Below are positions 23,678 through 35,990 of a DNA stretch of 64,000 bases, piece after piece; position 1 is the stretch's first letter, and each line of letters begins with the position of its first letter. Origin of the DNA: Symbiodinium natans (taxonomy: Eukaryota; Sar; Dinophyceae; Suessiales; Symbiodiniaceae); the NCBI GenBank assembly GCA_905221605.1, contig CAJNDS010000202.1:582404-646403 (forward strand), in the 5' to 3' direction. The position numbers were made by a program, and so were the translations under genes. The notes beneath the pieces are model-generated. The model was not told the origin of the DNA, searched no databases, and saw nothing but the letters and a program-made list of their open reading frames with translations.

Positions 23678-23979
23678 CACGGCTCCCCCAAGTTTGATGG
23701 CGTGCACATGCAGAATGGGTATCGCTGCTCCAAGCTGCAGCTTCAGTCTCGAATGCATGTTTGAGCAGCTGTTAACAAGCACGATTGAGTCCATGTAGAG
23801 ACTCAACCGGTTAATCAGGTAAGATCGAAGACCCCTAAACTCGAAATCTGAAGCCCTAAACTCCTTCAGCCCCCTTGCTTCCCCCGCTGGAACCCCGTGT
23901 CGCAAACGAAGTTTAGGTACAGGGACGCTCTGTTCAGTACGACCTCTGCAAAGTACCACAGACCTTCAGAGCATGGTGA

Positions 23980-24195
23980 CTGTGGGGGGCGGGGGAGGAC
24001 CTTGGGGGGGGGTGGGGGGGGACCTTGTGGGGGGGGGGGACCTGAAGGTGGTAGGGGGGGGGCCCCCCCCCCCCCCCTTATCCCACACGCAACCACCTTA
24101 AAGGGGGAGGGGGGGGGGGGGGGCGGCCGGCACCTATCCTTCGAAAAGGCTTCATGGTGAGGTGAGGGGGGGGGGGGGCCCCCCCCCCCACCCCC
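23980..24195. repeat. G/C homopolymer block with inverted runs
   Basis: Long G runs separated by ACCTTGTGG-like spacers. There are two places where a G run meets a C run head-on (about 24055-24077 and 24169-24190), giving perfect G/C hairpins. Assembly error is possible in such sequence. Confidence 0.8.
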
Positions 24196-24199
24196 ACCT

Positions 24200-27100
24200 T
24201 AAGTCTTGGGTTTCGGACCTGTTAAGGTGTGGAACCCTTTTTTTCCCTGGAAGCTTCTTAACAAGGTGAATACCAGTGCATGGGTAAACGACAACTCCCG
24301 CCAGCTCCACAGAGCTAGCTTTCGTGACAAGCCCAGCTGCACCCGACTGCATCCCAGATTGCACACACGAGCTTTGATGCCGGGAATCTCCGAGATTCTG
24401 ACAGTCAAGCTGTGGCACCGCAGGGTCGGCGGCAGCCTTCGAAACTCTTTGAGTCATCGGGTTCCAGTGTGAGCGGCGCATGCTACATACAGCAGATGAT
24501 GATACATGCGCACATGCACAGGCCTGGAAATCCCGTAAGCCATTGCTGTTGCACTGTTGCACTCGGGTGCACAAACACACATTCCATTCTCTACGCTTCT
24601 CGAGACAAACGGCCGATCAGAGACGCGCACCTTAGAATGCCAAGGTCTGCCAAAATCCCTGGGGGTGTGATGTGCACTAGGCCCTTTGACATGATGCCGA
24701 GCTGGCCTCCTCAGACGTGCAAGGCTTTCCAGCTCAGTCGCTTCCTGTGTGTTGAGACGGTTGAGACTGTTGGGTCGCCTTTTTTCATCTTGGTGCTCGT
24801 CCTCGACTTAAGCACCCATGTCTTCGGGCTTGGACGGGCCGGAGGCGTCAGGCGCCCCGTTTTGGTCGGTGAGCATCCTCAGCAATTGCAGAAGAAAGGT
24901 CGTGATTGAAGAGGCCGGGGCTGGCATGGTTTGCATGGTTTTGCCACGTCTGCGTCCAGCTCCCGGTTCATGGCGTCAGACTTTGAAGATGCTTGATATA
25001 TGATACAGGCAGGTTTAGTGGTTTTGTCTTCTGCCGCGCTGGCTTCCAACGTTTATCGGTACGGTAAAGGCTGAAGAACGGCATAATTTACATACCTCAA
25101 GATAGCCTGAGGGCGCTGTAGCCAAGCCTGCTGGGGCCTCAGATCTGGTGAAAACTCCTCGGTGCGCAATCATGCCTGGACTTTCGTCAGCCGAGCTGTC
25201 AGGACAGGCTTTCGGACTGGAAGGCCAAACAAGCAAAACGGTCGGCCAAGCGCAGAGCTTTGGCTTGTAGCAATCTCTGAGGCCTCATGTGCGCCACTGC
25301 ACAATCCACGCTGCGCCACATTGAAGTCGATTCAATGGTTGGCACGATCTTGGGTTCCTGCTTGTTCTTTTCTGGCCTTTGGCTTTTTCTGCAAAGATGC
25401 CCTCGGTGGTGACACCGACCTGCTGGACCCATTCACCCGATCAACTCGGCGGGATTGGGTATTGCAGCGTGCTGCACTGCTCAGTTTCCGGCGAGACCCT
25501 CTCCGACCACCAGAAACAGGTCAGTCACAGGAACAAAGGACCTGGCAGCCGACATGGGTTCACAAGACACTTCCAGGCACTTCCAGGAAGGTGCTAAGAG
25601 GATGCAAGAGTGCTGCAAGAGGCCCCCACCACTCTGGCGGGGTGGCCCCGGGCTCCAATGGCTCCAACCCTCGTGAAGTTGACATCTCCTACACGCGCAC
25701 TTTCTGTCATGTTGGGCGACTACTCGAAAAAGACCATGATGTCACATGCCGTCCTTGCCATCCCATCCGAATGTCTTGGATGTTTGATGGTCAGCTCCTG
25801 AGTCAGAGCGTGAACACTGGCTTACAAAGTTTCCCTCACATCTGAAACAAATTTCAAAAAAGCCACACAGCATTCCACGCACTTCTTAGGTGCAATGGGT
25901 CCACACGCTCGGTGATTTTCTACAGTGTCGCGATCTTCTGCAACTCTGCGACTGCTGTCACACGTCTACACAGCTTCAGGGTGTGGTAGCAAAAGTGACA
26001 CATCTTCCAAGGCTTGCTGGACCCACATCAAAGATTCTGGATGATACTGGTGATGCAAGGCTGAAATTCGCTGGGTTCGTTTCGGTGTGCAGGTGCTAAG
26101 TAACATAGCCTGGGAGGCATGCTTTCTTAAAACTCCCTCCGCCCAGTTCCGTTCCCCCGTCAAGTCGCCCCATGTCCACCTGAACATCCGGAAGAGAATA
26201 CGAAACACAACTCTACATCCAGTCGTGCAAGCACCGTACTCTAACAATAAACTCTCTGCTTGCTTCGCTGGCCAAGGAGGCTCGGTGTTGATTCTTGATG
26301 ACCACACAAGCCGTTCAATTGAGTACGCTCGGAGCTTTGGAGTTGAGAGGGCACTGAGAGGCCGGTGCCTTCACAGACCACAGACCCTGCCGAGCTTCTG
26401 AAGAGCCCAAGGAAGCGATTTGCCTCTGTCTCCTGCACCCATCTGACGATGTCCTGCACAGCGGACACCCAACAAGACTCGATGAGAGTCAGATGACAGT
26501 AGACCCATGACACAACGGATCACAACGGGCTCTGAAGACTCTGAAGACTCTGAAGCCTTCCACAGCAAGAGCCCCAGCTTCCTCACCTGGCAAAAAAGTG
26601 ATCTCCCAGATGCTGAGGATCTCCCACTTGGACTCCCAATGATCTCTTCCAGCCTCCGTGTCCGTGAGGGGAATGGCAGCATCCTCGGAACTTTGCAACA
26701 CGGTTACAACATGATTAAAAATCAAAAACCCGTGCGTTCTCAAAGAAATATTTAACAAAAAAGACTCAAGTGTTTCAGCACGAGAGGTGGCAGAGTTTGT
26801 CATACTTGGGGTGCAACGAAACCGCTTGGCAAGATGGCAGCCATGGCAGATCTCCACTTCCGTGCCCATTTGCAGGCACGCCAGCCAGTAGTTGGATGGA
26901 CCTGAAACGAGCACGCATGCTCGAGGACTTTGACACTTCTCACTAAGCCACACCAACTCTTCCACCCTTCTTACCCTTTTCTGCACGAAGTGCTTGAACG
27001 GTTCTCACAACGACAAGTGTGAGTTCACAACTCAGCTGCAGTTAGTCACCCCCAAAAACCATCTGTTCATCAACGGAAGCCTCTAAGCCTTGAGGTTCGC
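24200..27100. other. Unassigned
   Basis: Open frames on both strands without a recognisable family. The 227-aa plus-strand frame (25162-25845) and the 165-aa minus-strand frame (26489-26986) lack domain motifs. A small CTCTGAAGA tandem lies at about 26530-26550. I see nothing here that I can name. Confidence 0.3.
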
Positions 27101-27459
27101 ACAGCAATGACCTCACGGGCGTCTCGCATCGGAGGAAGCTCTGCAGACTCCTCTGGTGCGGACTGTGCTGTGGATGTTGAAGATGAGCAAGTCAGCAAGG
27201 GTATGTCCCATGACTGGGATGGGAATACATGCGTGCAGGCTCCTCCGCCTGAGCTGGCCTCTGCCCATCCTCATCGCTGGTTGTCCAGCGAGCCTGCACA
27301 ATTCACTTGACTGCAAGCAACTCTGATAGCGTCCAAAGCCTTTTTGGCTAGCATAGCGGCGCAAGGCGCGAAAGCACAAGTGTGCCTCCCAGGCCAAGTC
27401 TCTCTTTCGCTCGCGTTCCTGGGCAGAATGAGATCTCTGAGTTAAGCGGGATTAAGTTG

Positions 27460-28160
27460 GACTGTGACGATGTCTAAGCTGGTGGCAGCCATGGAGCCTC
27501 TACCACGGCCTAGAGGGAACAGAAAGGTGAAGTACACCGAAGTGCCATCGTGTGGCACTTAGTAACGGGCTTCGAATCGGGTTGCGTTCATACCAGTTGG
27601 TGTCATCCCGATGGCGCCGGCCATCATCAACCTGTACACCAAGTCACCAAGTGAACTTATTCGAAACATGGTGGAATGTTGTGGAATGTTCCAAGAACCT
27701 CTTCGTCATGCGAGGAGCGCCGGCTCTTTTTGTCGTCCCTGTGACGACGCCGACTTCGACTCCGACTCCTCTGAGGAAGACAAATTCGGGTTAATCTGGA
27801 GTTGATATGCCGGGTTCGAGTTCGCGTGCAAGATGTGCTTCCACGTGGTCCCCGCAGAGGAAAAAAAGTCCTTCTTCTGCTCTTGCTCCTGACAGGCAGG
27901 GCCAACCAGGGCTAACCCTGTCCTGACCTACTCGAGCTGTGTGGAGAATGGCAATACTCGATGGTGACTCCTGCTACGCTTGCCCTGCTCTGTCGGCACT
28001 TCCTGGAAAGAGATGGGAAAATTCGAAATCATCTGAACATCTCCAGGTTGCGAATATTTTCCCAACAACCCTAGTCCTATCGAGAGATTTGCTGGCACTG
28101 TGCTGACACTGTGGCCTCTGGAGGTGCTTCGACAGGCTCGCCGCTGCTGTCCCACACACG
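27460..28160 (+). CDS. Possible plus-strand gene, unrecognised
   Basis: Plus-strand fragments with coding character: 27469-27545 begins MSKLVAAMEPLPRPRG; 27590-27790 contains MAPAIINLYTKSPSELIRNM followed by an acidic Ser-rich piece; 27970-28070 contains LALLCRHFLERDGKIRNHLN; 28075-28140 contains RFAGTVLTLWPLEVLRQAR. The opposite strand over 27657-27800 reads as an Arg/Ser-rich segment (RSRSRSRRRHRDD), so strand choice is not secure. If plus is right, this is the only gene here oriented against its neighbours. Confidence 0.3.
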
Positions 28161-28449
28161 GGCGAGGATGGCCTGAAACGTACTAAAATTTACTAAAACG
28201 CTGCTGTGCTGTTCTCCTCTGGCGCGCCGTTGCGTGCCGTATCGAACCAGAGTCAAACGTCAGACTCTCCCTTCTGCCGGACAAAGCATGCCCTGGGTGT
28301 TTGGGTGGCTGCGCCAATTGCATCCGTGAGTGCAAGCCTGGCGAAGCTCGCGCCAAAGGCTCATTTCCGGAAAAGTCTGCATGATCTTCGGCCAGCCTCG
28401 CAAGTTTGCAAGCCAGGTTGAACAGGTGCGCTGAGGATCAGTTGTGTCC

Positions 28450-29730
28450 GCTGCCGTTTGAGGCTGCGCCAAGTGGCAACTGTGCATGATAACAATCTTT
28501 GCCAATGTCAAGCTCAGTCGCTGCCCCGCACACAGTCATTGAAGCGCTTCGCCTGTCAAAGCAAGCTGCTACGTGTCCGGGCCACAGCACTGCTGCCACA
28601 TCGCCTCTGCCATGGCTGCCCTGTTGAGGAGGCACAAAAACTGTGCCCGGAAGCATTTCGGGGCCTTGCATCTAGGCAGGCTTCTGCCGTCAAGAAATTG
28701 TCCACGCAAAGATCCGTCAAGGTCCGAACACAGTCGTATGCTGTCCTGATAGGCACCTGGGCAACTCCGGTTAGATCTGGAACGCACTTGAGAACCTTCC
28801 GAAGCGGATACCCAAGAAGCTCACGCTGGCGTAAAGATCGAGCAAGTGCGTCTTCTCGAACCTTTCCGATGCCAGAAGCGAGCATCACGCCCCCACTAGG
28901 CTTTCACTTCCTTCACACGCAAAGCCATGGGAGTGGCACCACTCTGCCATCAGCGTCTGCATGTGACAGCTGTAGAACATTCGGGATGATCGCCTTGCAT
29001 ACGGACGTCACCTTTATTGAACTGCTAGAATCGACACAAAACCAAAAAGCCTTACGACAAATGCAGGCAAGCTGCTCAAACTTGACATGGGCTCGTCCCT
29101 GCACTCCCAGCACGATCCAGCATGTGCACAATATGCCGCCAAAACGACATGACACTGCAGCATGTGCCTGTCAAAGCGTGCAGGCATGGGCAACACTTGC
29201 TGCCATGTACGTGTAGATGCTGGTAGCATGGCCTGTGCCACGCTTGAAACTTCCCCCTCAGTCACTATGCCGCATACTGCACCTGAGATGCAGCAGCGAG
29301 AGTGACACAGCAATGTTGGCATTTCCCTGGCCACAAGCGTCTGAAAGGTCGGCACAAAGCAGCCGACTAGCTTCCGCAAATAAAGCCTGCAGACTTTGCC
29401 ATTGCATCTCACATTGGCACTGACACGTGCGGATGACGCCGGCCTCCTGCGGTCTTTCGAGCATTGTCTCGGTGGCTGTGCCGCCCATGACGCCGACCTG
29501 GATGTCGTAACTTGTCCGCGAACTGAAAGATCGATGCCATGCGAAGTGAACAAAATGCATAGCTGCACCGGATACAGGTCTCCCGCGATGAGCTTCAAAG
29601 CGTGGCGTTGCTCTTGGAGTCCTTGCCGAAGTTCTTCGGATGCCTGCTTCAGGTGCGCTAAGCTGAACTGCCAAGCTGGTAGCCACGCATTAGCATCCGG
29701 GCCCGAAGCATGTGATGATGGAGACACTAG
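28450..29730 (-). CDS. Unrecognised multi-exon gene
   Basis: Minus-strand fragments: about 29570-29715 (AHLKQASEELRQGLQEQRHA, helical), 29290-29480 (Gln/Leu/Ala-rich) and 28640-28885 (YPLRKVLKCVPDLTGVAQV, then TAYDCVRTLTDLCVDNFL). The 252-aa plus-strand frame covering 28458-29216 is antisense to part of these. No family recognised. Confidence 0.33.
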
Positions 29731-29849
29731 GGTTCAAAGAACTATGCACGTTGTGCAAACACAACTGTCTCTTCTAGAGGTTTTTTTGAGTTGGTTGACT
29801 GGGTGGGATCCAGATGTGCGCAAGCGTAGTGGAGCAGTGTAGCAGTGTT

Positions 29850-30650
29850 GGCAAAATCCACTTATCCTTCAGGCCCATCAGTTGCCCGACCGCCAACCCA
29901 CCCCATGGTTGCCACCTGCAAGCCTCCAAGACTCGTTTAATGCCGCTGTAGAAGGCTCCGACTAAGCTACCTGGCCTGAAGCTCCCCAGCTACTGATATT
30001 GGAGAGACACGCCACGTTGTTGAACACGGGTTGATGGAAGGGTTGATGGTTATTCTGACAAGCGTGCACTAAGCCGCGAAGCTAGAGCTGCGAGCAGTTG
30101 ATGGCACTTCCATTGCCTCCGAGAGTCTGTGGAAGGCAGCTTGAGCCTCAGAGAAGTGCGAAGAGAAAGAGTTGAGATACGCTGCATGGCAGCGTGCTCG
30201 ATGGCACATATGGCACATATGGCACCCCTACGTGACCTCTGCGTAAGTCCTGAAAAGGCACTCGTTTAGAGTGCCTTTAGAACATAGGAAAACCTAGTGA
30301 TACATCATGCACCGGTCAGCTAGTCAGTTTAGACTATGCTTGGTCGATAGGATGACTGTCCAGTAGCACCATTGAAACCAGGCTTCTGAAAAGCAGGAAT
30401 GCCCGAAGCGCCGGAGGAAAAGCATTCTGCAGAAGTACCCAACAGATCCCAACAGCCCCAAAACAGAAACTCTTCTAAATAGACCATTGATTGCGCTGGT
30501 GGAAAAATCAGTCAAGCAGCCTTCTCCCCCAGGTCTGGGTTCTTGTCTGGGTGGAGAGCTCGAGAAAGCTGCCAGACAAGGCTTCTCGACTTGCTTCAGC
30601 CACTTGTGCTGGAGAGTAGGAAGAAAAAACATAACAACAAAAACACACAT
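29850..30650. other. No supportable gene
   Basis: Short frames only. A minus-strand 108-aa frame at 30324-30650 is hydrophobic in its last third but has no other support. Confidence 0.3.
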
Positions 30651-30659
30651 TATACTGTT

Positions 30660-31400
30660 TAAGTCATTTCCTCAGTCCAGGGGTTCTGCATGGTTCTGCC
30701 TGGCGGTACGCATAGGCAACGTCGGACTCCCCGTAGCCACCAAGGTGAGCACCACCGAGTCGCAGCACGGCTCCAGCGAAGGGAACTCGACCATCCTCTA
30801 GCCCACTGGCCCAAGCACCAGGTGCTACAATCCACCCTTCGGCTTGTACCCGGCCTCTGGACAAATTCTTACCACCTCATCCGATGGCAATCCCACCAGG
30901 ATCTTCTGCTCCTTGTGGGCATCCGCCACCTGGCAGAATCTTCCGTTGCTTCCCGTGACTTCGGAAAGCTCGCGCGGAATTTCACCTCCAACTCTAAGTC
31001 TTAGGCCGACTCGCGGAGCCGACGTCGAATGACTGCATCTGCAAACCTCAAACGAAAGACAGAAACCCAGTGTGTAGTCTGCAGATATTACAGACTCCCC
31101 TCCCCCCCCCTTGGCAGTGGCTGTTCCGAAGATGCCTAAGCTCGACACCATGGTTCGTCACCACAGACCTCCACGCCGTCTAGTCGGACTATAGCGACCC
31201 CCTGGCAGCATGGCTGAGATCTCACTGCCCCCGTGCTGATCTTCACCGACTGCTGAGCCGCTGAGCTACTCGCCACATCTGAAGGCGGTGGTGGCGGCGC
31301 AGGTGGCTGCGGTGGAGGAGGTATGTGGCCGGGCACCTGGGGCACTCATTGGCAAACTTCATGCTCTTCGCCGGGAGAACGTGAATTTTGCCTGAACTCC
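30660..31400 (-). CDS. Unrecognised gene, partial exons
   Basis: Minus-strand fragments: about 31240-31335 is Pro-rich (QPPAPPPPPSD). About 30835-31010 reads GGEIPRELSEVTGSNGRF and then VADAHKEQKILVGLPSDEVV, which looks strongly coding. About 30690-30800 reads VVLTLVATGSPTLPMRT. A CxxC...CxxC arrangement occurs upstream in another frame (31310-31400). No domain assigned. Confidence 0.35.
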
Positions 31401-31989
31401 GGCAGTGGGAGCAGGTGGCGCTGCACCTCACAGAACTTGGCTCTAAGCTGGGTACATGGTATGGATCATGCTCACCTGCCTTGTTTGGCCAGAGGCTTTG
31501 TGGCTTGCTCAACCTTCTGGGCCTGGAAGCTGCGAGCAGAATCGCTTCAACAGCTGCGAAGCAGTGAGGATTCTCCGTTTTGGATTGTCCACATGTGTCC
31601 ACTGCTTGAGGTGCCTTCAGCCGTTCCAAGATCTTCTGCTTTACAGCGGGAAGCTTGGCTTTGCGAGCGGCCTCAGGCAGACCTGAGAAAACTTACACAG
31701 TTGAACTGCGTCTCTGCTGCAGCAATTCGGCTCAGCTCTGCCTTTTTAAGTTCTGCCTTTTTGGGACTTCTCGAGCATGACTGCACGACTCAGGGCAATG
31801 CTTGCAGGAAGTGCCTTTTCAGCCATCTCCTTCAAAGTTGACGTTGCAAATCCGTAAAGAATGGAGCACGGGGGGCAATGTGGGCTGTTGGTGTGGGCTC
31901 ATGCGCGTGTTAGTTGGCGATGGGCAGAGCTCACATTGGTGCTGGTCATTCTTTACTTGTCCACTGCTGTTCATCTTTGTTGCTGATAT

Positions 31990-33020
31990 GTGCGGATCTG
32001 AGTAATAGTACCGAACATGATGCGTCTGCATCAGAGTTGCTTGCAGTGCCCATCGGTTGTCGGGCAATTTTTTGCGCCGTCGTTACTTCGAGGCTTAGCA
32101 CTGGCACTGCCTGGGGTCTGAGTTTGGAGTTGGAGGACGTGAACCTTAAGGGCTTAAGGTTCCGGAGTTGTGCCCTTGTGGCTCTGTTGATGATCGCACT
32201 GCCTAGGGCCTGCCAGTCTTGTGGGGGTTTGAGGTTTGGATTGGTCTGTGACTTTTTGAGATTTGTGGGCCAGGAGTGCAGGGTTAAGAAGGAGCGGTTT
32301 AAGGGTACACGCTTGGCACTCTTGAGGGCGTTGAATACTTGAATATTTGAGGCGAGAGAACGAAAAGAGGTGGCCTGGGCCTGCTTCTCCAACTCATCGG
32401 CTCCCTGCACATGGGTAATAGGTGAAGCACGCTGAAGCATTTTGGAACATTTTGGATGCATTTGGAGCTTCAGCCCCGCTCGAGGATCCGGCATCTGCCA
32501 TGATGCCCTGCCGGCGCCTGGGGCAACGAGCAACGCTCGAACAAACAGCTGCACCGCACAACCCACGCAGCCTCGGCTGTAGCTCGTCAACAGCACCCTG
32601 CACAGCTGCATCTGTAATGACAGGCAACAATGACAGATTCAATAGTTTCATGGGCGCTTTGATCAGACTTGCGCATGGCCTGCTGCGTCACCCGGTGAAG
32701 GCATCATGATTGAGTGGCTTGTTCATGATATTAATATGATAGTAGAACGGCGTCTAGGACCTCCTCACACCACATTCGTTGGCTATCCTCTTCAAGAGCA
32801 CAACCTGTACTTCCTGTAGCACACCTGATCACCCTACTGTTGCCATTGGACATCAGACGTCTCTGACGAGGGTTCTTATTCCCGATATGCTGCAAGCAGA
32901 ACCCATGAACTTGAGCATTCATGCCAGCCATTGCCAACTGCTGCAGCGCTTGCAACGCAAGTTCGTAAGAGCAAAGTGCAATAACAGCAATCTTGACCGA
33001 TGTACAACCTGACAGTTTAC
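31990..33020 (-). CDS. Unrecognised gene, partial exons
   Basis: Minus-strand fragments: 32735-33000 (SYELALQALQQLAMAGMNAQ, then a Cys/Glu-rich stretch), about 32460-32640 (AVQGAVDELQPRLRGLCG) and about 32130-32415 beginning GADELEKQAQATSFRSLASN. The second and third join naturally at an AG|G acceptor near 32416. No family recognised. Confidence 0.38.
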
Positions 33021-33129
33021 AGGAAAGCCGCGAACCGAAACGCAAACAGGAAACGAACCGCCAGGAACCGCACGCACAAAGGAACCGTGTGGGCGGAAGC
33101 CCCGGTGTGATGAGTAGAGTGTCATGCCA

Positions 33130-34550
33130 CCAGCACCCCACATCCCTCGTCTTCATGTGAAGCAACACCAAAGACCCGGCTGCCTTCAGGACTCACAGGT
33201 TCCTCTCCTATCCTCTCTCGGGGTGACTGTGCGTATCCTGCAGAGGGCGTCAGCCATAACAAGGTTAAACCTGAAAGTATTTGTTGCCATCGAAAGCAAG
33301 GGCGTTCTCCAGGGGCGGCAGAAGTCCCCAGACGAACATAGTGGTCGAAACCAAAACGGCAGCTCCGCGCCTTGTGTGCTGGCGCTACATAGTCCGCCAC
33401 GAACATGTGAATTTGCAGGAAAAAGCTGCTTTTCCTCTTGTTGCTGCCCCAAAAAACTCCCAATTTGAAAGCCAAAGCATCTAAGCACCTCCTCTGAACT
33501 CCTCTGCACCTCTCTGGGGCGTTGTGTTGCCTACCGAGCTTGGAGGCCGAGCGCACACTGATTGTGAACCGGCTTGATTGAGATGGGGGGGCTGAATGTG
33601 TGGATGTGTGGTTCACGCTTGGCAACTAGCAGACTGCCCTGGAGGGCACCTCTTGGGGACGAGCCCTGATCGAAACTAATTACACGAAGATGGCAAACAG
33701 TCCTGCCCTTGTCTCTGTCTGCCTGCTGGGCACGATTCTTGGTGGCGGGCCGAAGTAAACAAAGCCTTCCTGAGCGATTGGCCCAAACTTCGTTTCTGCA
33801 TCGTTGTTGCGCAGTTGGCTGTTCGTTGTTTCTTGTCGCCTCGTGAGTGCTGGGGTTGACACTTTAAGCCTTCGGGCCGGATGTGTTGCACGCGCTGGGC
33901 CAGGCATGTACATCCAGGCGGTGCGTGCCGCGGTCGAGGATGCACCAACTCACTCACCTCGCTCCTCTGGACTGACTGGGTTCAAGGGGATCTGTCTCGC
34001 TGGACGGACTTTCATGATATCGTCAGCAGCAAATGCTATTCTTGGCACAGTGTACATTTTGCAAGAACCAGATACGATGATACCACGTCATGTACGCCAC
34101 ATTTCGCACAATTCCCGACGTGAAGACTACTTGACATGCCATCCAGCTTCGACAGCTTGCAGGCCTTCAACAAAGGCCGACCTTCAAAGCCTGTTCCTTT
34201 TGCGCCGGCCGATGAACTCGTTAGAGCGAATCGAGGCTGCTAACAGAGGAACTAGCACAAGGGTTCTTCACCGTGGCGCCAATCAACCTGAACTAGGCGA
34301 AGCCACTAAGCTAGGTTCGAGCTGTGCATCTGCCTACCAGGACCATGACTCTTTGAGCATTGTGGACGAGCTAGATATCATCCCGCCTCGCCAGTGCAGG
34401 TGGAAAAAATGCACAAGCCTCGATGCCCACTAGTAGCCAGCACTTGCTGGCTAGAGCTGACGAGATGTCAGGCTTCGGGTTGCAGCTGGGAGCATTGCTT
34501 CCATGCAGACCCGGACCCTGTGAGAAAATCCTCCACAAATCTGGGCTAAG
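33130..34550. other. Unassigned
   Basis: Overlapping open frames on both strands with no recognisable motif. I see no supportable gene. Confidence 0.3.
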
Positions 34551-34559
34551 TCAGCTGGT

Positions 34560-34870
34560 GATGACCCTCTGCTTGCGGCAAGAGGGCAGAGAATAGACGT
34601 CAAGAGCGTCTGAAGTACTTCGCAGGATGTTGAGAATACGAAGGTTTGCCCATGCCACTTCCACATTGAAGATCACCATCGAGCTGCTTGCCGCCCGTCC
34701 TCTCATGCTTGAGTCAAAAGCCACAGGCCTGAGCAAAGGGCCCGCATGAGAAAGCTGAGAGACATCTGATTTCAGACTTAATTGAACAATTCCTGCAGAA
34801 ATGAGAGCCTCCTGTGCTAGCAGCGAGCTAGCTTGACACGAGGCTTCGAAAAGAACTCCGATAACTTGGA
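34560..34870 (-). CDS. Possible last exon of an unrecognised gene
   Basis: An open minus-strand frame of about 100 residues (VLFEASCQASSLLAQEALIS through AWANLRILNILRSTSDALDV) to a stop near 34558. It is helical in character and lies directly downstream of the 34.9-35.6 kb microsatellite. Unrecognised. Confidence 0.3.
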
Positions 34871-34904
34871 CTGTGTCCAAGGCTTCACAGCAAGAGACTC
34901 CACA

Positions 34905-35660
34905 TACATACACACATGCACACCCACACTCACGCGCGCACACACACACAGACACACGCGCACGCACGCATACACACGCGCGCACGCACGCACGCGCACA
35001 CTTACATAGACGCACATACACATACACATACACATACACATACCCATACCCATACCCATACCCATACACATACACACACAGAGAGACACAAATATACACA
35101 CATGCATACATCCATCCATACATTCATACATACACTCCTACAATCATACCCGATACTACGCACACACACACACACACATACGCACACCTACATACACAGG
35201 CTTGCATACGTACGTACGTACATACGTTCGTGCATGCACACATGCACACATGTACATACATACATACATACGTACATACAGACATACATATACATATGCG
35301 CACATACGTACATGTGCGCACAGACGTACATGTGCGCACAGACGTACATGTGCGCACAGACGTACATGTGCGCACAGACGTACATGTGCGCACAGACGTA
35401 ATTCATGCAGACATACGTACATACATTAATTATGTGCAGATGTACATACGTACATGAGTACATATGTGGTTGCAAACGTACATGCATGCGTACAAACGTA
35501 CATAAATCGTATACATGCGCACATGAATACATCACATTGCATGTTGCTATGTAACGCTACATTGCATTACACACATACATCTATATCTATATGTGTACTA
35601 AATAAGAATAAAAATATAGGCATGTATATGTATAGTAACATATTTACACACACATACTTA
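34905..35660. repeat. CA / TACA microsatellite and 18-base tandem repeat
   Basis: Arrays of CACA, CATACA and TACATACG units. From about 35296 to 35402 there is an 18-base unit (ACGTACATGTGCGCACAG) in about five near-identical copies, containing the palindromes ACGT, GTAC and GCGC. Long His/Thr/Tyr frames over it are repeat translation. Confidence 0.9.
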
Positions 35661-35990
35661 CTTCCATAGACATACTTGAAAAAGGCCGATGGCCTCTTTA
35701 TCTGTTTCCCCTATACCTTAACATAGCCCCTCGATACCCTAGTAAGAACCACCCCTGCAAAACATAAGCCCTACTTAAAGAGACCACCAATCAATATAAG
35801 ACATACTTGCATACTTAGTCTACATGACTGCTTGACATGCTGCTGCTGCCGGAGTTTCATGGAAAAAGAGTCGACGTGCAAGAGCTGCGGTGTTTGCCAA
35901 AACCTCTTGTAGCTTTGGCGATGTCCGCAGACTGCTCTCTCATGATTACGAATGCTTCTTTCCATCCTTGACCCTCAGATGATCTCAGAC

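Noticed and set aside
25162-25845. Plus-strand frames with SGETLSDHQ, reminiscent of the EEP catalytic SDH
   Set aside because: No other EEP motif lies upstream on the plus strand; a three-residue match is too weak.
27657-27800. Arg/Ser-rich minus-strand segment resembling an SR-protein tail
   Set aside because: No RNA-binding domain is nearby, and the plus strand of the same bases joins more plausible fragments; kept only as strand doubt.
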